Assembly (NCBI RefSeq): GCF_027579695.1
Contig: NC_083590.1
Location: forward strand, 18,644,446 to 18,708,445
Origin: Neoarius graeffei
Taxonomy: Eukaryota > Chordata > Actinopteri > Siluriformes > Ariidae
Length of the DNA: 64,000 nucleotides
Reading direction: 5' to 3'
Position numbers and translations under genes: made by a program. A model generated the notes under the pieces. The model saw only the letters and a list, made by a program, of their open reading frames with translations, did no database searches and had not been told where the DNA came from. Position 1 is the stretch's first letter; each line of letters begins with the position of its first letter. Of this stretch, positions 34,210-43,744 are shown piece after piece.

Positions 34210-35260
34210 TGAACATCTGTGTGTGTGATGAAGACTCTGGTGTTCCTGCATTTCCATATTGGGGAACAGACAACACATTCATAAACACGTCAGTCATTTA
34301 GTTCTAACACGTTGGTGGGATTCTCACCTGACAGGATCGGCATTTGGGGAGTTAATCTGAGGAAGCCCCGAGGAAACTCACTACAAGGCACATTTATCAC
34401 TTTGGAATTTAATATACTCGCTGATCACTTTATTAGGAACACCTATATATATTGTATATTTATTAACTCTCAAATTGTGTAAATTTAACAGAATATGTCA
34501 AGATTAAAAGTGAAGTGCTAAAATATTCTTGCACACATGTTAGGCTAAATATAATGTTCCTAAATGTTAATAGTTACAGGAAATTAAATCTATACTGAGG
34601 CGATCTGTGACTTCATTACAGAACCCCGACTCTAAAGTTATCCAAAACCCTCCCTCTCTCCGAGGTTCAGATGTCACGCTCTGAGTACAGATTACATCAG
34701 AGAATCCGAGATTGTGACGTCACTTCCTCGCCACACGACTTACTGAAGCTCAGACCAAGCGGCTGTATATCGCTTCTAAACTGTTGTAAACAACCCTAAA
34801 GATGCCAGAGTGTCAAGTGCTTGGGTGTAGCAATAAATCCAATCATATTTTTGTGTGATTATATGCTTTTGTTTGTTTTTATTCACTGAGAAGAGATTTA
34901 TTATTTTTTATATATATGGCAAGAATTGTGTTGCTATGACAGCAGCCATTGTTTACTAGTATCTGTGTCAATACCACGTATGCGTTATCTTGCCAAGTGA
35001 GATTTAAATGTCATAAAAATGAAGTCCGTTGATTTGATTCGCAGATTTTGTTGCCAGTAGAAATCACATGGATACAGAAAATTTGATTGGATTTTTAGAA
35101 TTAACTTTTAAATTTGCTAAATTGTTGTGATCAAGTTTTATTTTTAACTTGAACGTCTGGTGATGATAAACAAGCCTTGCAGAACAAGTGTGATGCTATT
35201 GGTTCATCTCAGTTGTCAAGTTCTAGATATCTGGAAGTGACGTGCCACAATTCGGGCTTG
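34210..35260. other. Intergenic: NLR 3' UTR and repeat debris
   Basis: Apart from the THAP-like fragment at 34802, no gene is seen. The start presumably holds the NLR 3' UTR. AT-rich sequence dominates. Confidence 0.4.
34802..34858 (+). pseudogene. THAP-like N-terminal fragment
   Basis: A 19-codon frame starting MPECQVLGCSNKSN and then stopping. The start and C-x4-C spacing resemble the first residues of a THAP zinc finger, but the rest is missing. It is unlike the THAP exons at 21146 and 35602 in sequence, so it would come from a different P-like element. Confidence 0.4.
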
Positions 35261-35953
35261 TTAAAGTGCATATCATGGGTAAATTCGGGAGCAAGTCCAA
35301 TGTAATTCTATTTTATATTAAACTTTGGTCAAATATCTCTCACATTTTGCTTTTTGCACAATTTTTTTTACCTTGCGCAATACCAGAAAAATTCAGCTGA
35401 AATCAAGCCATTTGAGACGAATTGGCCCGCCTCTAAAAAAAAAAAAAACTTGGCATTTGGATTTCCCGGCAAACATTGATTTTCATGATGTTGTGTGCGA
35501 GACGCCTCCCTCTGAATCCCATGTCAGCATTGGTTTGTTTATGAAAATACGACCTGGTGGTTTTCTGCAAATTTCTTCAACGTTATCGCGTAATTATTAA
35601 AATGGTTAACAGATGTATCGTAGGAGGGTGTAGCAACACCAATCATGATGGGATTAGGACTCATCGTTTTCCAAAAGACCGGACAATGAGAGAGAAATGG
35701 GAGCGCTTGGTCTACACAGGCTGTGCACTGAAACCGTGCAAAGCTCACGGAGCCTGCTGGCGCTTCCGCAGGTGACGTCACGAATCTGGCTCCAGACTCC
35801 CTTAGGATTTTTCCAGACGCGTTTTGTTATTTTATTTTTCTTTCTGCTGTAGACAGATGGCCTTGTGCAAAATTACCCTTCTGGATGAGTGTGTAAAGGG
35901 ACATACTTTCATATTAAAAAAAACACGAAATTGGTCCAGAATATGCCCTTTAA
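35261..35953 (+). mobile_element. P-like (THAP) non-autonomous element, copy 2
   Basis: The ends are TTAAAGTGCATATCATGGG and the inverse-related TGCCCTTTAA. Strongly similar to 20965-21651 but opposite in orientation. It carries one THAP exon and no transposase catalytic exons. Confidence 0.65.
35602..35771 (+). CDS. THAP-domain exon of P-like element, copy 2
   Basis: A 170-bp frame from ATG 35602 to a donor-like GTGACG at 35772. It encodes MVNRCIVGGCSNTNHDGIRT ... HRFPKD ... WERLVYTGC, differing from copy 1 at only a couple of residues (for example Ser/Arg and Ala/Gly). An open THAP zinc finger kept in two copies. The element copies are probably of similar age. Confidence 0.6.
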
Positions 35954-35999
35954 ACTGCAACAGTTTTTTTATTCTACAACTATGAGTAAATAAAATACA

Positions 36000-36420
36000 A
36001 ATCCACACACTTGAAGTCTGTGCAATGATTTCTTTACTGAAATAAGCTTTCGGTCGCTAGACCTTCATCAGGCAGAGTGCATAGTCCAACAAACAGTGCT
36101 GAGTTAATACATCTTAATTAGGAGCACCTGTAGTCAGTGCTGCAGCCACTCTGTGTCAGTAGAGCATCATGGGAAATGTAGTGAAAATAGTCATGAAACA
36201 TATACAAAAAAGAACCAGTCCATGCTGTGTACACATCAGGCTCCCGCCATCATAAAACAAAGCATAAACAGTTCAACATTCAATAAACAATTCAGAATTA
36301 AATAAATACACTCATGTCATTGCAGATTTGTATTTTATTTGCTCAAAGTTTTCATTTAATCCTGCACCTTGCCACAGATGAGCGGTGACCTTTGATTCCT
36401 ATTCTACAACTATAAAACTG
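36000..36420 (-). mobile_element. Penelope-like remnant (tentative)
   Basis: Read on the minus strand it contains CTGATGAAGGTCTAGCGACC followed by GAAAGCTT, the kind of sequence found near the ends of Penelope-like retroelements. No reverse transcriptase or GIY-YIG region is visible. The boundaries are guesses. Confidence 0.4.
36018..36077 (-). ncRNA. Hammerhead-ribozyme-like core
   Basis: On the minus strand: CTGATGA (36071-36065), one A, a perfect 4-bp stem with tetraloop GGTC-TAGC-GACC (36063-36052), then GAAA (36051-36048). This is the conserved order CUGANGA, stem II, GAAA. A weak stem I is possible between CTCTGC (36077-36072) and GCACAG (36023-36018), five of six pairs. Stem III is not clear, so activity is doubtful. 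Confidence 0.35.
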
Positions 36421-37179
36421 GATGCAAGATCAACTAAATATAATAAATCTGTATTTAAACGGCTCCCCTTTTAGGCAGTACCTAATTATCTCCTTGCTTT
36501 GAGATGTTTGTGTACCCCAGCCTCTTCTGGTCCCTGCAAATGTGCTTGTTTTTTCAAAGGTGGCTGAAATTGGTTTTTAAAAAATTGTCTTAGCCCTAAC
36601 ACTGTCGAGAATATTCTGTTCCTTAATAAAAATCAATAAGATTTTTCAGTCCAGTCCCACAAGGCCACAAATCCCACATAATTACAAGTCCCATATAATG
36701 ATCAGTCCCAGAGGCTCTTCTGTCCAGATTCACAAGCACGTTGCTTCCTACTACTCACTAAACACAACTGTGGTTGCAGTAATACCATTATTAGTATCTA
36801 TTACATTGCTCAATTCCTTAATATAAGACAAAACCTTGAAATATACTATTTCAATATACTAATATATATACTAATTGGATTTAAGCTATTTAAGTTCAGA
36901 ATATAGATATTTAGAATATATTTACAAATTTCTCTCTCACTGGTTGATGAACTGGTGTGTGTGCTCCAACCTCTGTAGACCAATGATCCAAGATGGCGTT
37001 GCACTAGGTTGCAGCAGCCACACCAAGTCTCAATCATGGTGCAATTTTTGTACTTTTCTTGCAGAAACTGCTTCTCTTTCAGCTGGAAATGTCAGTAGAA
37101 ACAACTGGTGAACACTCCTACAATGGTCAACAGCTTCTGGACACCACACAACCAGATGAAGACATGCTGGAGAAATTAC
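36421..37179. other. Intergenic stretch, no gene seen
   Basis: AT-rich sequence with no supported coding frame. The short frames here lack family motifs. Sequence from about 37000 may belong to the 5' region of the L2-type LINE that follows. Confidence 0.4.
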
Positions 37180-37309
37180 GCTGCGTCTCTATTGTAAGGA
37201 CTCCATGCAGCCATGCGATGGTATCACTTAAGTTCCATGCCCACCCGGAAGTTCAGCAAAAGCGGTGTGTGAGGAAGCAGAAGCATGTCAGGAGAGCCAG
37301 AATCAATCC

Positions 37310-37648
37310 ATCCATCCATTATTCATAACCATTTATCCTGTGCAAGCTGGAGTCTATGGGCAAGAGGCAGGGTACACCCTGGACAAATCTCCAGATCATC
37401 ACAGGGCTGACACATAGAGACAAACAACCATTCACATTCACACCTACGGTCAATTTAGAGCCACCAATTAACCTAACCTGCATGTCTTTGGACTGTGAGG
37501 GAAACCGGAGCACCCGGAGGAAACCCAGGCAGACACGGGGAGAACATACAAACTCCACACAGAAAGGCCCCCATCGGCCACTGGGCTCAAACCCAGAACC
37601 TTCTTGCTGTGAGGTGACAGCGCTAACCACTACACCACCGTGCCACCG
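37310..37648 (-). repeat. tRNA-headed SINE, copy 3 (-)
   Basis: Same family as 5009-5381 but more diverged, inverted, inserted into the 5' region of the L2-type LINE. Open frames on either strand across it are artefacts of the repeat. Confidence 0.8.
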
Positions 37649-38019
37649 AACCGGAATCCATACTAGGCTAAAGGCTAACCAGAGCTGGTCAGCACTCCCT
37701 TCTACTCTCCAACATGTGCTCCATAGACAATAAACTGGACTGTTTAAGATCACTTCTGACCTTCCAAAAAGAGATAAGACACTGCTGTGCTCTCATCTTC
37801 ACCAAAACATGGTTGCATGAGGGTATCGCTGAGTCTGCGATCCAGCTAGACAGGTTAGACACCTTCCACACCAACATAAATGCTTCCTTCTTGGGTAAGA
37901 TGTGCGGTGGCTTGTGTTTACATCAATAACAGCTGGTATATGCAGCGATTGTCTTTGTGTACTGTTCAGCACACATGGAAGTTTTAGCAGTCAGATTCAG
38001 ACCTTTAATATTCCCAATA

Positions 38020-38640
38020 TATAATATAGCTATATTTATCACTACAGTCATAATAAGGTCAATTTATATAGCACCTTTCTCACACCCAAGGTCGCTTTAC
38101 AATTGGAGAAAAAAAAAAGTCCACCACAAGAGGGCTTAGGATGTAATTCCAGTGGTATAGCTGTCCACAGTCCCACCAAAAGGCACGCAAAGGTATGTCC
38201 CGCACAGCTGTCGTGACGTCACCAGGCAACACTGGCCAGAACAACATGCCATGGGTCCATAAAGCAAGCACAGAAGCCCCGTCACGCAGAGCGCTGGTAT
38301 GTCACAAACTGCCTGCACAGCCACCATGACGCCACCGGGCAAGCAACTTGGAACACCGCATCAAGCACAGAAGCGCCGCCGCATAGAGCACTTTCCAACC
38401 CCGATGTTAAAAGAGCAACACTCTCACTGCAGTCCATAACAAGGAGCACAGGCATCACCCATGGCGAAACAAGGCCCGAAGGGGGCCGGAGCTACACCAT
38501 ATCCAGCGGACAAAACATTCAAACAAAGAACAAACATCAAATCATACAATCACAAAAAGAAAAAAAAAGGGGGGGGAGATAAAAATAAAAAGCTCTGGGG
38601 AGAAGCGACAGCCAAAATGTGCAGTGTACTCTCAACTGGA
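38020..38640. repeat. Repeat inserted in the L2 endonuclease
   Basis: It begins near GTCAATTTATATAGCACCTT and CCCAAGGTCGCTTTACAATT, a common fish repeat motif, and interrupts the LINE endonuclease between FRPLIFP and AVYIPPSAK. No coding content. Ends not resolved. Confidence 0.5.
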
Positions 38641-39858
38641 AATGGAAATCTATTAAGTTATCATCATTGCTGTTTACATCCCGCCTAGTGCTAAAGCTAG
38701 CGGTGCCCTGAGAGAACACTATGGGGTAATCAGTGAGCTTCAGATAGCTCACCCTGATGGCTTCTGTGTTGCTGGGGACTTCAACAACACACTCAAGTCA
38801 GTTCTAGCCAGATTTCATCAAAACATTGACACTGCTACACAAGGGGATAACATGCTAAATCTTGCATCCACAAGCATCCATCACGCATGTAAGCCTGCAC
38901 CCATCCCCCACCTCGGACATTCAGACCATATCTCGATATTTCTCACCCCTGCCTACAGACCCGTTCACAAATGAATCGGACCAGCTGCAAGAGAGGTGAG
39001 AATTTGGCCACAAGGTGCCACGTCTGCCCTACAAGACTGTTTTCACTATACAGACTGGAACATGTTCCGGTAAGCTGCCACCAATGAACATTCAGTGGAC
39101 CTGGAGGAGTATACAGCCTCAGTGACTGGCTACATCACCAAGTGGATGTCACCATCTCCAAAGCTGTTATCTCCCATGCAAGCCATAAACCCTGGTTCTC
39201 TGCAGAGCTATGCACCCTGGTGAAAATCAGGGATTCTGCCTTGAAGTCCAAAAACAGAGAGGCTTACACTACAGCTAGGGCCAAACTGTCACAGGCTATC
39301 AAAGAGGGAAACTGAGCGCATGCAGAGATGATTAACAGTCACTTCATAGACACCAAGGACACACTGTGCATATGGCAGGGCATTCAAACCATCACGGACT
39401 ACGAGCCAACATGTCAGGCCTGCAGCAGAGAGCCCTCCCTGCCAGATGTACTGAGGGAATATACTGATCAGCTGGCAGACGTCTTCACAGATATCTTCAA
39501 CACATCCCAGAGCACAGCTGTGGTACCTACATATCTCAAAATCATCCCGGTGCCAAAGAAGTCTACCATGTCCTGTCTAAAAGATTACCAGCCTATAGCA
39601 TTCATGCTCATCATCATGAAATGCTTCCAGAGGCTGGTATTGAGGCACATGAAAACACAACTGCCACAGGAATTAGACCCCCTACAGTTTGCTTACCGCT
39701 GAAACCGTACCACAGACGATGCCATTTCAACTACCCTCCACCTGACCCTCTCGCAGCTAGACAACAAGGACGGTTATGTTAGAATGCTGTTTATTGACTT
39801 CAGCATTCAACACAATCATTCCACAGAAGCTGGAACAGATGTTAGACCTGCTGGGCAT

Positions 39859-40087
39859 GATCGCTTCTCTATTTTTGCATCAGATTAAAGAAAATAATTA
39901 TTTAGTGAATAAAATATTGTAATGGCAAATTACTGCAGTATAAGAGAAATAAAACGCTTAAAACTGGTTTGGAACCTGAACATTTGGTTCCCACCTGGAA
40001 CCAAAATATATCTGATTTTTCCAACATGAACTGTGATGACATCAGTGGGCATGTCGTTAGTTTGGAAAGGAAGCGGAGCACAGGCTG
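39859..40087. other. Short unassigned intergenic stretch
   Basis: No feature is recognised between the L2 fragment and the SINE. Confidence 0.4.
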
Positions 40088-40450
40088 TATGGTGGTGTAG
40101 TGGTTAGCATGGTCATCTCACCGCAAGAAGGTTCTGGGTTTGAACCCAGTGTCCAGTGAGGGCCTTTCTGTGTGGAGTTTGCATGTTCTCCCCGTGTCTG
40201 TGTGGGTTTCCTCCGGGTGCTCCGGTTTCCCCCACAGTCCAAAGACATGCAGGTTAGGCTAATTGGTGGCTCTAAATTGACCGTACAGTAGGTGTGAAGG
40301 TGAGTGTGAATGGTTGATTGTCTCTGTGTCAGCCCTGTGATGATCTGGCGACTTGTCCAGGGTGTACCCCACCTCTCACCCATAGTCAGCTGGGATAGGC
40401 TCCAGCTTGTCTTCGACCCTGCACAGGATAAGTGGTTAGAGATAATGGAT
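40088..40450 (+). repeat. tRNA-headed SINE, copy 4 (+)
   Basis: Same family as 5009-5381, in + orientation, moderately diverged (GGTGGTGTAGTGGTTAGCAT head, tail AGAGATAATGGATGA). No clear target duplication is noted. Confidence 0.8.
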
Positions 40451-40680
40451 GATTTATGTCGAGATGAATCATGCCACCTCATCATTGATTACTTTCCTAT
40501 TCCAGTACACCCCAGCTCGTTTTTTTATTCCTTACATATTTCACAAAATGAGCTTAGACAAGAGTTAATAGTATTTTTTTTAACTTTTATTTATAAACAG
40601 TATTGTTAATTACAGTTGAACAGTTGAATCCACAACATAGAGTATACTGTGTTAGTTACAGTGTTACATACAGTACAGGC

Positions 40681-40684
<4 letters not shown>

Positions 40685-40714
<30 letters not shown>
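40685..40714. repeat. (CA)n microsatellite
   Basis: A CA dinucleotide run in intergenic DNA. Confidence 0.9.
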
Positions 40715-40718
<4 letters not shown>

Positions 40719-41163
40719 GGAGGAAGTAGACCTTAGCACCATAATGATAAGTAAACAGCAGATTGTAAAGTCAATTGACTCAATGCATTTCTGTTAAAAG
40801 TCTGACTAACAGTGAAATGCAGTTGCTCTACACTGCATTATACTCAACTGCTGACCTTGGCCCTACACCTTATGAAGCATTTTAAATTCAGTGATAAAAC
40901 ATATTTAATTAGTTCAGGAAACTAACTTGAGCATGAGGACTAGTCAAATAGAAGAAAAAAAAAAAGAAATAAAGTTTTGCCACTTCTCATCTGAGTATTA
41001 TGTGAGAAGCTTTGTGTTATAAAATATAAAAGTATCATATTTTAATACAGAAATCCTGTGATTTTATTGGTTTAGCAGGAGAAGAGGGTGGGGCATGTAG
41101 GGCTGAGGGTATTTCTAGCTGGCAAATTCACAAAAGCTGAATTACTTGAAGCTAAAACTCATA

Positions 41164-42772
41164 CAGTGGTGCTTGAAAGTTTGTGAACCCTTTAGAATTT
41201 TCTATATTTTTGCATTAATATGACCTAAAACATCAGATTTTCACACAAGTCCTAAAAGTAGATAAAGAGAACCCCGTTAAACAAATGAGACAAAAATATT
41301 ATATTTGGTCATTTATTTAATGAGGAAAATGATCCAATATTACACATCTGTGGAGTGGCAAAAGTATGTGAACCTCTAGGATTAGCAGTTAATTTGAAGG
41401 TGAAATTAGAGTCAAGTGTTTTTCAATCAATGGGATGACAATCAGGTGTGAGTGGGCACCCTGTTTTATTTAAAGAACAGGGATCTATCAAAGTCTGATC
41501 TTCACAACACATGTTTGTGGAAGTGTATCATGGCACGAATAAAGGAGATTTCTGAGGATCTCAGAAAAAGCGTTGTTGATGCTCATCAGGCTGGAAAAGG
41601 TTATAAAACCATCTCTAAAGAATTTGGACTCCACCAATCCACAGTCAGACAGATTGTGTACAAATGGAGGAAATTCAAGACCATTGTTACCCTCCCCAGG
41701 AGCGGTCGACCAACAAAGATCACTCCAAGAGCAAGGTGTGTAATAGTCGGTGAGGTCACAAAGGACCCCAGGGTAACTTCTAAGTGACTGAAGGCCTCGC
41801 TCACATTGGATAATGTTAATGTTCATGAGTCCACCATCAGGAAAACACTGAACGACAATGGTGTGCATGGCAGGGTTGCAAGGAGAAAGCCACTGCTCTC
41901 CAAAAAGAACATTACTGCTCGTCTGCAGTTTGCTAAAGATCACGTGGACAAGCCAGAAGGCTATTGGAAAAATGTTCTGTGGACGGATGAGACCAAAATA
42001 GAACTTTATGGTTTAAATGAGAAGCGTTACGTTTGGAGAAAGAAAAACATTCCATTCCAGCATAAGAACCTCATCCCATCTGTGAAACATGGTGGTAGTA
42101 GTATCATGGTTTGAGCCTGTTTTACTGCATCTGGGCCAGGACAGCTTGCCATCACTGATGGAACAATGAATTCTGAATTATACCAGAGAATTCTAAAGGA
42201 AAATGTCAGGACATCTGTCCATGAACTGAATCTCAAGAGAAGGTGGGTCATGCAGCAAGACAACGACCCTAAGCACACAAGTCATTCTACCAAAGAATGG
42301 TTAAAGAAGAATAAAGTTAATCTTTTGGAATGGCCAAGTCAAAGTCCTGACCTTAATCCAATCGAAATTTTGTGGAAGGACCTGAAGCGAGCAGTTCATG
42401 TGAGGAAACCCACCAACATCCCAGAGTTGAAGCTGTTCTGTATGGAGGAATGGGCTAAAATTCCTCCAAGCCGGTGTGCAGGACTGATCAACAGTTACCG
42501 GAAACATTTAGTTGCAGTTATTGCTGCACAAGGGGGTCACACCAGATACTGAAAGCAAAGGTTCACATACTTTTGCCACTCACAGATATGTAATATTGGA
42601 TCATTTTCCTCAATAAATAAATGACCAAGTATAATATTTTTGTCTCATTTGTTTAACTGGGTTCTCTTTATCTACTTTTAGGACTTGTGTGAAAATCTGA
42701 TGATGTTTTAGGTCATATTTATGCAGAAATATAGAAAATTCTAAAGGGTTCACAAACTTTCAAGCACCACTG
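41164..42772 (+). mobile_element. Tc1-like element (family B), copy 2
   Basis: Same family as 23023-24617 in the opposite orientation. The ends CAGTGGTGCTTGAAAGTTTG and its inverse lie between TA dinucleotides (41162-41163, 42773-42774). Complete length. Confidence 0.92.
41530..42552 (+). pseudogene. Tc1 transposase, family B copy 2 (two stops)
   Basis: A single frame of 340 codons from ATG 41530 (MARIKEISEDLRKSVVDAHQ), interrupted only by TGA at 41785-41787 and TGA at 42112-42114. Helix-turn-helix: GLHQSTVRQIVYKWRKF. Catalytic residues: D in LWTDETKIE, D in [12 protein letters not shown] in LNPIEILW (DD34E). It ends PPSRCAGLINSYRKHLVAVI ... GGHTRY. Much better preserved than copy 1 at 23240-24249. 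Confidence 0.88.
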
Positions 42773-43170
42773 TACTTTGCTATTGAAAAGAAATATTATT
42801 TATGATAAAAATGATGGCTGTACAAGTCGTGGGTGACTGTTGTGAGCAGATACGCACCTCGAGGCTTTGGTGGTGTTCAGTGTATTTGTCGAGGTGTTTT
42901 AACGTGTTTGTAACAGAAGCTTTCACTCTGTAGCATTAATTATGTCACATCTGCATCCTAGCTGTCCTCAGTGTGAGACTCTCTGGACTAAATACTGAGT
43001 TTAATACAGACACTGAGTTAATCAGCAATCATAAGATTAAGGGGGAAATAAAACACTATCCAGACACAGAGACATGAGCTCACATACAGCACTAGCACGC
43101 ACGCGCACACACTGCAGACTGTGGTATCTTGAGGTTGCATGATGCAGTGATTAAAGACATGGACGCTCAT
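42773..43170 (-). other. Probable thrombospondin 3' UTR
   Basis: Lies directly after the thrombospondin stop (43171-43173) on the minus strand. A candidate ATTAAA poly(A) signal is at 43005-43000. No other feature is seen. Confidence 0.35.
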
Positions 43171-43232
43171 CTATGCTCCCGTCCTGAGGTTCATCTGTTT
43201 GTGATGGAGGTAAAAATCATCTGGGATCGTAT
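43171..43232 (-). CDS. thbs3: Thrombospondin (THBS3-like) last coding exon
   Basis: A 62-bp terminal exon. The acceptor TTCTCATCAG precedes 43232. It completes the codon split after YRCN and encodes DTIPDDFYLHHKQMNLRTGA then TAG. The start DTIP-D-F is the conserved tail of subgroup-B thrombospondins (THBS3, THBS4, COMP); the remainder is variable between paralogues. About 4.8 kb of intron, mostly a LINE, separates it from the previous exon, so it would be easy to miss. Confidence 0.85.
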
Positions 43233-43744
43233 CTGATGAGAACACACACACACATTCACTAATTAGCATCTCATCATCCCAGTCCATAACTTTAGATTTT
43301 ATGGCAAAACCTGAACTCAAAGATTTTATTAAAATTTCAGATTTCACATCAAATCATCTTCATCAGAAATATTTAATATTACAGTTGTAGAATTTTAAGT
43401 GAAAATCTAAAGTGCAGAATTTTGGCCTGAACACTATACAAATAAATTTGCTTTCTTGCTTTGCTATAATCCTTACTCTTGTTAATCCTCAGCTAACATG
43501 TTTTCTTTCTAAAAAATATACGATTCTTATTTTTGAGACGCGTGGTCCATGAGTTCCCTATTAGCCATATTCGCCTCAGAGGTCCAGCGCAAATTTCACA
43601 CACAAAAAAATAAAGAACACTGGTATGAAGTATGTGCTAAGGAAGAAAAGTAATTCAGCTTCGAGATGAAGTGATGACTGTTTTTAGCTCTGTGAAGTCC
43701 TTTCATCCAGTTTTAGAGACCATACAGTGTCAGGAACCTCAACA

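Larger units (their letters stand above)
37180..39858 (+). mobile_element. L2-type LINE, fragmented
   Basis: Pieces of one element in order. 5' region about 37180-37305 (CVRKQKHVRRARI). Endonuclease 37690-38015 (DNKLDCLRSLLTF, FTKTWLHEGIAESAIQLD) and 38640-38830 (AVYIPPSAKASGALREHYG, AGDFNN). RT 39330-39858 ([46 protein letters not shown]). It is split by a SINE (37310-37648) and another repeat (38020-38640) and carries many stops. RT motifs beyond FIDFS are lost. The vocabulary matches fish L2/Maui elements. Confidence 0.75.

Noticed and set aside
37319..37753. Long open frames on both strands
   Set aside because: They follow the SINE and its flanks; similar frames appear in the other SINE copies at 15137, 40057 and 55666.
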